From: JAAYZK01 sp964535025
Lineage (GTDB): Bacteria > Planctomycetota > Phycisphaerae > SM23-33 > FEN-1343
Direction of reading: 5' to 3'
Assembly: GCA_964535025.1 (NCBI GenBank)
Contig: CAZHRW010000051.1
Coordinates: 1 to 27,210 of the forward strand
DNA: 27,210 nucleotides
The translations under genes were made by a program, and so were the position numbers. Shown piece after piece: positions 16,971-23,863 of this stretch; within the stretch, counting starts at the first letter, position 1, and each line of letters begins with the position of its first letter. The notes beneath the pieces are model-generated. The model did no database searches and was not told where the DNA came from. It was given only the letters and a program-made list of their open reading frames with translations.

Positions 16971-17570
16971 TCAGCCCAGCAGTCGCCGCTGGGCGGCGAC
17001 GAGCATACCTTGCCAGGTGTCGGTGACGGCGAGCAGGTCGCCCTCGACGAGGTCGGCGACGTCGACGAAGTCGCGACGGTTGAGGGCCTCCTGGATGGCG
17101 CGGAGGACCCCGCCGAGCTGCTCGATGCACGCGGCCGGGGCGGGCGCGGTGTCGAGGGGCGCGTCGAGGTCCACGCCGCCGCTGCGGCTCTGGCGGAGGG
17201 CCTGCTCGACGGTGTTCCACAGGCCGAAGCACCCGTTGAGCCGTTCCATCGCCTCGGCGGTCCGCCCGCACGCCAGGTCGGTGGCGATGGCGACGTAGTC
17301 CTCGCGGGCCGGTTCGAGCATCAGCGCCGCCTCCCCGAGGGCCTGGGCGGTGAGCTTGCGCGTCGACTCGATCTCGATGTCCAGCCGTCCCGGCTCGGCG
17401 AGGTCCAGCTTGAGCACGTCGACCAGCTCGGCCTCGCCGACCTCCGCGCCGTCCAGGCGGATGGCCACGATGAGCCGGTCGGGATCAGCCCGCTGCAGCG
17501 CATCGATCGCGTCGGCGACGGTCAGCCCGTCGGGGGGGACGAAGGGGTGATTGTTGGCGTAGATGTCCAT
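16971..17570 (-). CDS. Hypothetical cytosolic protein, third gene of operon
   Basis: This is a 199-residue acidic, mostly helical protein (MDIYANNHPFVPPDGLTVADAIDALQ...). It has no signal peptide, membrane segment or motif that I recognise. The N-terminal 70 residues could form a small alpha/beta domain (DGLTVADAI..., DRLIVAIRLDGAEV). The rest looks like helical-bundle sequence with regularly spaced Leu/Ala. The ATG lies 14 bases after the stop of the HExxH lipoprotein gene, and a GGCTTCA heptamer repeat fills that junction. No clear Shine-Dalgarno precedes it, so translation may depend on the upstream gene. The function is unknown. Confidence 0.75.
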   Translation of the reverse strand: MDIYANNHPFVPPDGLTVADAIDALQRADPDRLIVAIRLDGAEVGEAELVDVLKLDLAEPGRLDIEIESTRKLTAQALGEAALMLEPAREDYVAIATDLACGRTAEAMERLNGCFGLWNTVEQALRQSRSGGVDLDAPLDTAPAPAACIEQLGGVLRAIQEALNRRDFVDVADLVEGDLLAVTDTWQGMLVAAQRRLLG

Positions 17571-17580
17571 GAGGACGGCA

Positions 17581-17603
17581 GGCTTCAGGCTTCAGGCTTC
17601 AGG
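17581..17603. repeat. GGCTTCA tandem heptamer, three perfect units
   Basis: Three exact copies at 17581-17587, 17588-17594 and 17595-17601, followed by GG. On the minus strand the repeat (CTGAAGC) encodes the last residues (LKPEA) and the TGA stop of the HExxH lipoprotein gene, and reaches close to the next start. Confidence 0.9.
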
Positions 17604-18646
17604 TACGGCAACGGCAAACCAAGGCGAACGGCGGCGGAGCCCGTCGTTTGCTGTTTATCCGGTTTGTCGTTTCGGGTTTGTTTCGTATTCTGTGCTTCGG
17701 ATTTCGGACTTCCCGCAGCCGGTTTGCTGGTCGGGGCCGACGCGGCCACGAGGGCCGCCTGGCGGACGGCGTCGTCTTGCCACCCCTGCTGGAGGGCGGC
17801 GACGGGGAAGGCATCGTGCCCCACGCGGAGGGCCCCGCGCAACGCGTCGAAGGTCGGACGGCCGCGGGCGAGCTCGTCGAGGAACCGCGCGAACTGCCGG
17901 TCGGTCATCTGCCGCCGCAGGTAGGTCACGAAGCTGTAGCTCTGGGCGTAGAACAGCGGCGCCGCCGCGCCGTCCACCTCGCGACGACGTACCAGCTCGG
18001 CCAGCGGGACGTCCCGCCCCTCGGCGACCGCCAGGCCCACCCGCAGGATCGCCGCGCGATGGCCGTCCGCCTCGGCGGCGACCGCCAGGCCCTCCTGGAG
18101 GTACAGCGGGGGCGGCGCCTTGACGAACCGCGCCTCCAGGGTCGCGTGGGCCAGCTCGTGCGGGAGGATCCGCCCGATCAGCTTGTCCTCGAGCGCGTCG
18201 GCGTCGGACGGCTGAATGAGGTGGATCGTGCAGCGGGGCGGCCCATCGGCGTTTTCCCGGTGGATGACGGTGTGAGCCTCGACCTCCGCCCACGCCGCGC
18301 CGACGGCGGCGCGGTAGGCCTCGGGCGACGGGTGGAGGATGATCTCGATGACCCCGGTCGTGTCCGTCCGCTCCGGCGACGGCAGCCGCCGCCGCAGCCG
18401 CGCGTGGATCTGCTCGCCGCGGCAGGCCAACCGGTCCACCACGGGCCGGTCATGCCCGCGGACGATGACGCAGCCGCGCGTCGCGACGTACGTCGTCTCG
18501 TCGGCCCCGGCGGCGTCCGCCGGTTGGGGCGCGGCGCCGGCGTCCGGTCCGGCGCCCGGTGTCGTGCAGGCCATCGCCAGCAGCATCACCACCACCGCCG
18601 CACCGCCGGCCGGGAAGACATGATGGACGAGCCTACTGCACCTCAT
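17585..18646 (-). CDS. Lipoprotein with HExxH metallopeptidase domain (peptidase MA-like)
   Basis: This is a 353-residue protein. The ATG at 18646 overlaps the last 14 bases of the upstream gene and gives a lipoprotein signal peptide (VVVMLLAMAC, lipidated C27), so it is probably anchored in a membrane facing the periplasm. After an Ala/Pro linker, the domain carries HELAH (H163, E164, H167) with a downstream glutamate in YLQEGLA (E185). This is the gluzincin zinc site seen in peptidase-MA-like and basic-secretory-protein-like families. HPSPEAYRAAVGAAWA (about 105-120) is also typical of that group. The last 45 or so residues (GSPKSEAQNTKQTRNDKPDK..., ending LKPEA) are encoded by interspersed heptamer repeats, not by family sequence. 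The overlap with the gene before and the 14-base gap to the gene after indicate an operon. Confidence 0.85.
   Translation of the reverse strand: MRCSRLVHHVFPAGGAAVVVMLLAMACTTPGAGPDAGAAPQPADAAGADETTYVATRGCVIVRGHDRPVVDRLACRGEQIHARLRRRLPSPERTDTTGVIEIILHPSPEAYRAAVGAAWAEVEAHTVIHRENADGPPRCTIHLIQPSDADALEDKLIGRILPHELAHATLEARFVKAPPPLYLQEGLAVAAEADGHRAAILRVGLAVAEGRDVPLAELVRRREVDGAAAPLFYAQSYSFVTYLRRQMTDRQFARFLDELARGRPTFDALRGALRVGHDAFPVAALQQGWQDDAVRQAALVAASAPTSKPAAGSPKSEAQNTKQTRNDKPDKQQTTGSAAVRLGLPLPYLKPEA
17642..17714. repeat. Interspersed repeat, same family as an arm of the 20894-21076 element
   Basis: Plus-strand bases 17667-17690 match 21027-21050 at all 24 positions. Similarity continues on both sides with few changes: GCTGTTT upstream, and TGCTTCGGATTTCGGACTTCC against AGCTTCGAATTTCGGATTTCC downstream. 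The copy lies inside the 3' end of the HExxH lipoprotein gene. Confidence 0.8.
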
Positions 18647-19631
18647 GGAGTTCCCGCGTGAGGGTGGTTTGCATGCGGCCGATCCGCTGAAGGTCGGCGT
18701 GGGCCCAGCGGATCTGCCCGTCAAAATGGGCCGGGTCGACGGCGGTCAGGCTCAGGATGGTTCGCAGGTCCCGATCGACGCCCCACAGGCAGGTCCGCAT
18801 CTGGTCAAGGTGGTCGCGGTAGACCTCGACCGGCAGGTCCATTCGGCCGATGACCTTCAGGTGCTCATCGAACCGGTGGGCGGCCTGCTCGATGCGATCG
18901 CGGATCAGCTCGATCCGCGCGGCGACCGCCTCGCAGCGGTAGCCGGCCCCCAGCCCGTCGACCAGCCCGTCGGCCCAGGTGAACCGCTGGGCCGCCCAGG
19001 CGTAGAGCGTCTCGGCCCGTTCGGGCCGGTCGCCGGCCGTCTCGGCCGCGCGGGCCATCAGTGTCAGCCCGTCGTCGACGGCGACCGCCGCCAGGTCGCG
19101 CAGGGCGAAGCGGCGGACCGTCGGATCGGCCAGGGACGCCGGGCCCGGCGGGACCGGCTCGGTCTCGCCCAGCAGGGCCGCGGCCGCGAGGTGTTCGGCC
19201 GTCACGACGTACTGGCCGTCGGGGTGGGCCGCCAGCAGCGCCAACAGCGCCTCGATCTCCGGCCGCTCGAACGACCGGGCGGCCGGCAGCAGTGTTTCGA
19301 GGTGCTCGCGCGCCTCGGCGAACCGCCCGTCGCACAGGGCCGCCAGGGCCGTCAGCCGCTGCAGCTCGAAGCGCTCGTGGTCATCCGTCGCCGCCGCAAG
19401 AAGCTCCTGGAGGTACGCCTCGATCCGGTCGTCGCTGACGCCGGCGGCGATCTGCTCGGCGCAGTAGGCCTTGGCCTCCTCGCCGGTCAGCGGCTCGCCG
19501 CCGGCCGTCTCGTCGGCGGCCGGGGCGGCCGGGGCGGCGTCATCGGCTCGCGCGGCGGCGGAGATCGCCAGCACGGCGCACAACATCGCGGCGACGAGCA
19601 CCGCGCCGGACTGTCGAGGCGAAGCGTTCAT
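18633..19631 (-). CDS. Secreted helical protein, first gene of operon
   Basis: This is a 332-residue protein. The ATG at 19631 is chosen because it begins a clear signal peptide (MNASPRQSGAVLVAAMLCAVLAISAAARA, cut after ARA). A longer open frame to 19703 lacks such a start. The mature part opens with an Ala/Pro/Glu linker. It then has about 260 residues of predicted helix with TPR-like spacing (FELQRLTALAALCDGRFAEAREHLETLLPAA) and charged heptads near the end. A TPR-like scaffold is a reasonable guess, but no family is recognised. It overlaps the HExxH lipoprotein gene by 14 bases (translational coupling), so the two products probably act together outside the cytoplasm. Confidence 0.8.
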   Translation of the reverse strand: MNASPRQSGAVLVAAMLCAVLAISAAARADDAAPAAPAADETAGGEPLTGEEAKAYCAEQIAAGVSDDRIEAYLQELLAAATDDHERFELQRLTALAALCDGRFAEAREHLETLLPAARSFERPEIEALLALLAAHPDGQYVVTAEHLAAAALLGETEPVPPGPASLADPTVRRFALRDLAAVAVDDGLTLMARAAETAGDRPERAETLYAWAAQRFTWADGLVDGLGAGYRCEAVAARIELIRDRIEQAAHRFDEHLKVIGRMDLPVEVYRDHLDQMRTCLWGVDRDLRTILSLTAVDPAHFDGQIRWAHADLQRIGRMQTTLTRELHEVQ

Positions 19632-19863
19632 GAAGGTATCCACGTATGGTGACCCAACTGATGATTGTACCACACGCTCCAAACATCGCGAGGGCGAAAT
19701 CACCTCAGGGATAAACGCCTTGCGCAGCGTAGGCTTGCGTCAAAAGACTTTATCGGTTGTTTCCAGGGGCGGCGCCACCGGTTTGAGAAGGGGAGCGGAC
19801 CGGCGTTGCCCCCTGCTCGCCGTCGTCGGGCGCCGGTGCGTGGGGCGGCCGAGCCAGTGAGCA
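19632..19863. other. Intergenic leader between the secreted-protein operon and the crcB relic
   Basis: No gene found. The minus strand has TACAAT (plus 19664-19669) as a possible -10 box for the operon, without a convincing -35. I looked for a fluoride (crcB) riboswitch ahead of the channel relic and did not see its conserved core. Confidence 0.4.
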
Positions 19864-20248
19864 GTGGAATCCACGACGAAGGTGCCGGGGTTGGGGGGTG
19901 CCGGGGCCGTCGGGATGCCGGCGCGCGACGGGCTGAGTCTGGCGATGGGCCGTTGGTCGATCGCGGGGGGGTTCCCGTGGGGGACGTTCGCCGTTAACGT
20001 TTTGGGGTGCTTCGGCTTCGGGCTGATCTGGTCGATCGCCGCCGGCCGGGTTCACCTGCCGGCCGACCTCCAACTGATGCTGCTGACGGGGTTCTTCGGG
20101 GCCTGCACCACGTTTGCCACCTTCCAACACGAGACCGGCCAACCCCAACAGCGCCCGCCGGGCGGCCGCCGTGATGAACCTCGTCGCCCAGAACCTGCTC
20201 GGCGTCGTCATGCTCCTGGCAGGGATGGGGTTAGGGCGGTTCGTCTAA
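19864..20248 (+). pseudogene. crcB: Fluoride channel CrcB/FluC, frameshifted and N-terminally degraded
   Basis: The translation has family blocks in order: GGAG...ARDGLSLAMGR, FPWGTFAVNVLGCFGFGL, LMLLTGFFGACTTFATFQHET. The TTF-x-TF block carries the ion-path Phe residues of FluC. After HET (codon ending 20136) the frame must shift by one extra base (G20137) to continue as ANPNSARRAAAVMNLVAQNLLGVVMLLAGMGLGRFV and stop at 20246-20248, the expected fourth helix. Without the shift the frame runs on into unrelated sequence. The first helix is also poor: codons before GGAG are polar and no good start or Shine-Dalgarno is present. It is either a pseudogene or a sequencing error combined with a missed start. 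Intact members export fluoride and are about 120-130 residues. Confidence 0.7.
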
Positions 20249-20268
20249 GGCGCTCGCCGTACAAGCGA

Positions 20269-20721
20269 CTATCGAACAGGAACCACCGAATCTCGAAGCA
20301 GGCCGACGCGCCGCCGTGCGCCGCGGGCTGCTGGTCGTTTACTTCGATACTCCTTGTTCATGATTCGATATTCGCTGTTGGCTGCCATCTCCGTCTTCCT
20401 GGCCTCCAGCAGGGGCTCGTCGCTGCGCTGGCGGGGCCGGTTAGGGCGGGGCGGCTTGGCGTCGTCGGGCTTGTCGGGCGGCCGGGGCGTTTCGGCGTCG
20501 TCGGGTTCGTCGGAGCCCTCCGGCGCGGCCGGCTGGGCGGCCTTCGGCGGCGGGGTGTCGGCCGTTTCCGAGCCGTCCGGTGTCGTGGCGGCGGGGCCGG
20601 CGGCGGCGTCCGGCGGGGCCGCTTGTGTTGCCTCGCTGCGGCAGCCGGCCAGGCTGGCCGTCAGGGCCGCCGCGCCCATCAGGATGCACTGGATGATCCA
20701 CACTCGGCGGTGATGTTGCAT
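20269..20721 (-). CDS. Small proline-rich lipoprotein, repeat-derived C-terminus
   Basis: This is a 150-residue protein. The ATG at 20721 has GGAGGGG about 5 bases upstream and starts a lipoprotein signal peptide ending LTASLAGC. The mature part is low complexity, Ala/Pro/Asp/Lys-rich (PDGSETADTPPPKAAQPAAPEGS...RPPDKPDDAKPPRPNRPRQR), and probably disordered, with no domain. The last 35 or so residues (SEYRIMNKEYRSKR...) are read from an interspersed heptamer repeat and arginine-rich sequence. The original stop may therefore have been lost or replaced. It could be a peptidoglycan- or surface-exposed spacer lipoprotein. The function is unknown. Confidence 0.65.
   Translation of the reverse strand: MQHHRRVWIIQCILMGAAALTASLAGCRSEATQAAPPDAAAGPAATTPDGSETADTPPPKAAQPAAPEGSDEPDDAETPRPPDKPDDAKPPRPNRPRQRSDEPLLEARKTEMAANSEYRIMNKEYRSKRPAARGARRRVGLLRDSVVPVR
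20343..20384. repeat. Degenerate heptamer repeat, TTCGATA type, six units
   Basis: Six phased 7-bp units: TTCGATA, CTCCTTG, TTCATGA, TTCGATA, TTCGCTG, TTGGCTG. The two exact TTCGATA units are 21 bp apart. The repeat is AT-rich relative to its surroundings and lies inside the 3' part of the small lipoprotein gene. Confidence 0.55.
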
Positions 20722-20893
20722 CGGCCCCCCTCCAAACATCGATGACTCCACGGGGCCTGCGCCCCGTCCGCACATCACCCCATTGTTCGGGCCACCCGCC
20801 CGACGCCGCCAACGGCCGGCCGCGGATCGATCCGCAACCCCCCTGCCGAGCGGTTACAGCCCCCGCGGTCGATACAAGCCGTTGCTTGACGCA
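20722..20893. other. Leader of the small lipoprotein gene, with one hairpin
   Basis: No gene found. ACGGGGC-CTGC-GCCCCGT at 20750-20767 is a perfect 7-bp hairpin in the leader. It has no T-run, so it is not a clear terminator. No convincing promoter was seen. Confidence 0.4.
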
Positions 20894-21076
20894 ACGGAAA
20901 TCCGAAATCCGAAACTCGAAATCCGAAACAAACCTCAAACGGATAACAGCAAATCTCAAACGGACGACCGCTGTCGCTGGGTCCTTTTCGGGTTTGCCGT
21001 TTACGTTTCTCCGTTTTGCTGTTTTGGTCGTTTCGGGTTTGTTTCGTATTTCGAGCTTCGAATTTCGGATTTCCGT
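20894..21076. repeat. 183-bp MITE-like element with terminal inverted repeats built from heptamers
   Basis: The ends are perfect 15-bp inverted repeats: ACGGAAATCCGAAAT (20894-20908) and its complement (21062-21076). With a few mismatches the pairing extends inward to about 45 bp per arm. Each arm is phased in 7-bp units: TCCGAAA, TCCGAAA, CTCGAAA, TCCGAAA on the left and TTTCGTA, TTTCGAG, CTTCGAA, TTTCGGA on the right. No target-site duplication is obvious. It fills the gap between the small lipoprotein and LolA-like genes. Confidence 0.8.
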
Positions 21077-21118
21077 GCCCAGCGGGTTCCACATCCCAAG
21101 CTCACCCGCCCAAAGGGC

Positions 21119-22009
21119 CTAGTCCATTTTCCCGGCGGGGCTCTGCTCAGGAAGCGGTTCGATGCGTCGTTCCCAGCCGCTGCCGGCGGGGGGCCAGGGC
21201 AGGTCGAAGAGGTCCTCGTCGAAGGTGGGGTTGATCTTCAGGCGGGTGAAGAAGGCCGTCTTGCGGGTTTCGCCGTGGGTGTCCTCGGTGCGGATCTTCA
21301 CGGGCAGGGCATCGTCGTTGATCCAGATCTCGATCCAGCGGACGCCGAAGCGGTCGGCGGCCTCGGGGCGGGGGACGAGTTTCAGGAAGGTGGTGCCCTC
21401 GCCGTCGCCGTCGGCCGGCGGGCGGGTGGTCACCTCGAACAGCGACAGGACGCGGTCCTTGCGCTGGCCGAACGGGACCGGGAACGGCCCCTGGCCCAGC
21501 TCCAGCGGGTCGGCCTCGCTGTCGGGGCCGGCGACGTGGTACTTGACGATCTGCTTGATCTCGCCGTTGCGCGAGACGAGCCACTGGCCGTTGGCGTCGC
21601 TGTAGAAGACGTAGTCGCGGTCAGCCCGGCGCCGGGTGCGCCCGGCGCGGATGGCGTCGAAGCGGATGCGGAACCGCGACGCCGTCCGGTCGTCGACGTC
21701 CTGGGCGTACCACACCTTGCCGCTGTAGGTGGTCCGCTCGCCGAACAGCAGTTCCTCCTCGACGTAACGGACGTCGGCGGTCAGCGTCCGGACCTTCTCC
21801 CCGGCGGCTTCCACCCGCTCGAGGATCCGCCGGACCTCCGGCGACGCCGTCGGACGGCTGGTCGGCGGCTGCGTGGCGGGCGCGGGCGCGGAGGCCGCCG
21901 GCTGCGTGGCGGCCGCGGGCGCGGAGGTCGGCGGCTCGGCGGCCGCCGCCATCACCCAAAGGGCCGATGCGACCGCCGGCAGGCAGATCAGGCTGATCAA
22001 ACGGTTCAT
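21119..22009 (-). CDS. LolA-like outer-membrane lipoprotein carrier/sorting protein
   Basis: This is a 296-residue protein. The ATG at 22009 follows AAGGG and begins a signal peptide (MNRLISLICLPAVASALWVMAAAA). A spacer of Ala/Pro/Thr with an imperfect tandem repeat (SAPAAATQPA...SAPAPATQPP, residues 29-50) precedes the domain. The domain has the LolA/LppX/VioE-superfamily pattern: a helix EVRRILERVEAAGEKVRTLTADVRYVEEE, then alternating strands (SGKVWYAQ, FRIRFDAI, DYVFYSDANGQWLVSRN, IEIWINDDALPVKIRTED) and a closing INPTFDEDLFDL. LolA carries lipoproteins across the periplasm. Planctomycetes have several such paralogues whose cargo is not known. A tail of about 25 residues follows. The lipoprotein genes around it fit a cell-envelope role. 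Confidence 0.8.
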   Translation of the reverse strand: MNRLISLICLPAVASALWVMAAAAEPPTSAPAAATQPAASAPAPATQPPTSRPTASPEVRRILERVEAAGEKVRTLTADVRYVEEELLFGERTTYSGKVWYAQDVDDRTASRFRIRFDAIRAGRTRRRADRDYVFYSDANGQWLVSRNGEIKQIVKYHVAGPDSEADPLELGQGPFPVPFGQRKDRVLSLFEVTTRPPADGDGEGTTFLKLVPRPEAADRFGVRWIEIWINDDALPVKIRTEDTHGETRKTAFFTRLKINPTFDEDLFDLPWPPAGSGWERRIEPLPEQSPAGKMD

Positions 22010-22088
22010 GGTGCCCTTGTGTCCTTTGTGGCTACCTATGTCGTCGGGGCTCGGATGGCTACGTGCGATCACGAACACAGGCCACGCG

Positions 22089-22110
22089 CCCAATGGGATT
22101 AGACCCATCG
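22089..22110. other. Hairpin downstream of the VTT-domain gene
   Basis: CCAATGGG, loop ATTAGA, CCCATCGG: 8-bp arms with one G-T-type mismatch. It lies between the VTT-domain gene stop and the LolA-like gene leader, both on the minus strand. There is no T-run, so only a weak or factor-dependent end of transcription could be suggested. Confidence 0.3.
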
Positions 22111-22142
22111 GAAACCCTTGGCGATAGGTTCAATCGCATTTT

Positions 22143-22928
22143 TCACGTAAGCGATGTCACCGGGACGGCTTGCGGCGTTCGCTTGCGGCGGACCCGCGAG
22201 GCGATCACCTTGCCGCCGGCGACGACGGCCGCGGCCGCGACCATCACCATCGTGGCGTCGGCGGCCCCGGCCCCGGAGGCGTAGGCCGCGCCCGCCAGAA
22301 GACTATAACGAATGAACCGCCCCAGGAAGTTCGCCCCCGCGAACAGCCTCAGCGGATACCGCGTCGCCGCCGCGAGCATGCGGGCGACGTCGACGGGAAC
22401 CGGCACGATGCCGAAGACCATCAGCAGCGTGAAGGGGGCCTTGGCAAACCCCGTCGCCGCCAGCCGCACCAGGCGGGTGTCTTGAATCATCCCCAGCCGG
22501 CGGTTCCGCAGCAGCAGCGTATAGAGGTGGTAGTCGTTGACATTGCCCATCGTCGACGCCAACGCCCCGGCGGTCGCCACCAGCACGACCGTCGTAGCCA
22601 GGTTCGGCGCCACGGCCACCTCCTGCGTGGCGATCGCCACCACCAGCCAGCTTCCCGGCAGCGGGACAAAGCCCGTGCACAGGGAAAGATAGAGCATGAA
22701 CAGCAGCAGCTTCAGCACCTGCTCGCCGGTCGCCTTAAACTCCCCCGGCGCCGCCAGCAGGTCCTGCCACGGCCGTCCCAGCCCCCCCAGCATCCACAGC
22801 GCCGGCAGGATCAGCATCAGCAGGTAGACGCCGAACAGCGCCCACCAGCGCTTCAGCGACACGCTGTCCGCCGGCGCCGCGCTGGGACCATCGGTCGTTG
22901 TTGCCGTCCACCGAGGCAGTATGGTCAC
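22143..22928 (-). CDS. DedA/VTT-like (YqaA-type) integral membrane protein
   Basis: This is a 261-residue protein. The start is a GTG at 22928 with GGGAG 7 bases upstream; I see no nearby ATG in frame. Hydrophobic segments lie at about 28-47, 72-102 (containing the re-entrant-like FVPLPGSWLVVAIA), 110-128, 163-190, 204-217 and 222-240. The P-x-PGSW turn, the GN-NDY motif (129-133) and VPVPVDVARMLAA resemble the VTT/SNARE-associated fold. Members of that fold move or scramble lipid carriers such as undecaprenyl phosphate. The assignment is to the superfamily only. It starts 61 bases after the end of the HAD gene on the same strand and could be cotranscribed with it. Confidence 0.7.
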   Translation of the reverse strand: MTILPRWTATTTDGPSAAPADSVSLKRWWALFGVYLLMLILPALWMLGGLGRPWQDLLAAPGEFKATGEQVLKLLLFMLYLSLCTGFVPLPGSWLVVAIATQEVAVAPNLATTVVLVATAGALASTMGNVNDYHLYTLLLRNRRLGMIQDTRLVRLAATGFAKAPFTLLMVFGIVPVPVDVARMLAAATRYPLRLFAGANFLGRFIRYSLLAGAAYASGAGAADATMVMVAAAAVVAGGKVIASRVRRKRTPQAVPVTSLT

Positions 22929-22989
22929 GCTTGTCTCCCACTTCCTATTTTATCCTAGTGGCCCGCCCGCCGGCCGACCGGACAATCCT

Positions 22990-23586
22990 TCACCGGCGCG
23001 CCGGCAGGTCGAGCACCGCCGTCAGCTCCCGCATCGAGTCGATCACGTAATCGGCCTGGTCGTCGAACGGCAGCGTTCGCCCGCGGGTCAGGAGGATCGA
23101 GGTGCACCCGGCGGCGTTGGCGGCCTCGATGTCGAACACCCAGTCGCCCACGCAGGCGGTCCGCGCGGGCGCCACGCCCAGCCGACGGCAGGCCTCGCGG
23201 ATACTGTCGGGGCTGGGCTTGATCGGCCCATCCTCGCGGGAGAACGTCAGGTCGAACGCCAAGTGCAGCCGCGCCAGAACCGTCAGCATCGCCCGCCGGC
23301 AGTTGCGCGTCAACAGCGCCGTGGCCAGCCCCGATTCCTGCACGAGGCGGACCGCCTCGACGGCCCCGTCGCCCGGCGGGGCGTGGTGGGCGGCGGCCAT
23401 CTCGTGGTCGTCGAGGATCCGCTCGGCCTGGGCCCGCTGCTGGGGACTCATCGTCGCCATCGCCTCCAGCACGCCGGTTCCGACCGGAATGCCCATGGCC
23501 GTACGAATCGCCTCGAAGTCGAGGTAATCGCCGGTCAACGTCCCGTCCATGTCGAAGATCACGCACTCGTACGGCCTGTCGGGCAT
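22990..23586 (-). CDS. HAD-superfamily hydrolase (subfamily IA, phosphatase-like)
   Basis: This is a 198-residue protein. The ATG at 23586 is preferred because AGGA sits 8 bases upstream; a GTG at 23601 lacks a site. All four HAD motifs are present: motif I FDMDGTL (D12, D14), motif II LLTRN, motif III lysine in IKPSPDSI, and motif IV VGDWVFDIEAANAAG. The helical cap inserted after motif I is the short subfamily IA type (about residues 20-90). It is probably a small-molecule phosphatase such as a phosphoglycolate phosphatase-type enzyme. The substrate cannot be read from sequence. It is transcribed divergently from hisI with 277 bases between the starts. Confidence 0.9.
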   Translation of the reverse strand: MPDRPYECVIFDMDGTLTGDYLDFEAIRTAMGIPVGTGVLEAMATMSPQQRAQAERILDDHEMAAAHHAPPGDGAVEAVRLVQESGLATALLTRNCRRAMLTVLARLHLAFDLTFSREDGPIKPSPDSIREACRRLGVAPARTACVGDWVFDIEAANAAGCTSILLTRGRTLPFDDQADYVIDSMRELTAVLDLPARR

Positions 23587-23863
23587 CGGGCGGTCCTGCA
23601 CTCCAGTAGATCCATCGTCCTTTTAGTCAGTTTACATTGATCGTCGCGCCGGGACAACAGGGTGCCGCCGGCGCCGGGTCCGAGATGCGGCCCGTGGCCT
23701 GGGGCGAGTTTAATCACTGTTGGGCTCGCCAGTTGGGCGTTCGGGACGCCGTGGGGGCCCTTGGAGATTCGCCGGGGCTTGCATCTTCCCTTCGCCGGCC
23801 GCGGCGGGTAGCATGATGTTCTTTGGCAGCGGCCCGGCGGGGTCGCCGAAGAAGGAGGTCGCC
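23587..23863. other. Divergent intergenic region between the HAD gene and hisI
   Basis: No gene found. On the minus strand TTGTCC (plus 23652-23657), a 17-base spacer and TAAACT (plus 23629-23634) form a weak candidate promoter for the HAD gene. On the plus strand no good promoter for hisI was seen, but GGAGGT stands directly before its start. Confidence 0.35.

Noticed and set aside
19700..19863. A possible fluoride riboswitch upstream of the crcB relic
   Set aside because: The conserved crcB-motif core and pseudoknot pairing were not found by eye.
19864..20745. A 293-codon plus-strand frame continuing from the crcB relic
   Set aside because: Beyond 20137 the sequence leaves the CrcB family and runs antisense through the small lipoprotein gene. 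The family continues in another frame.
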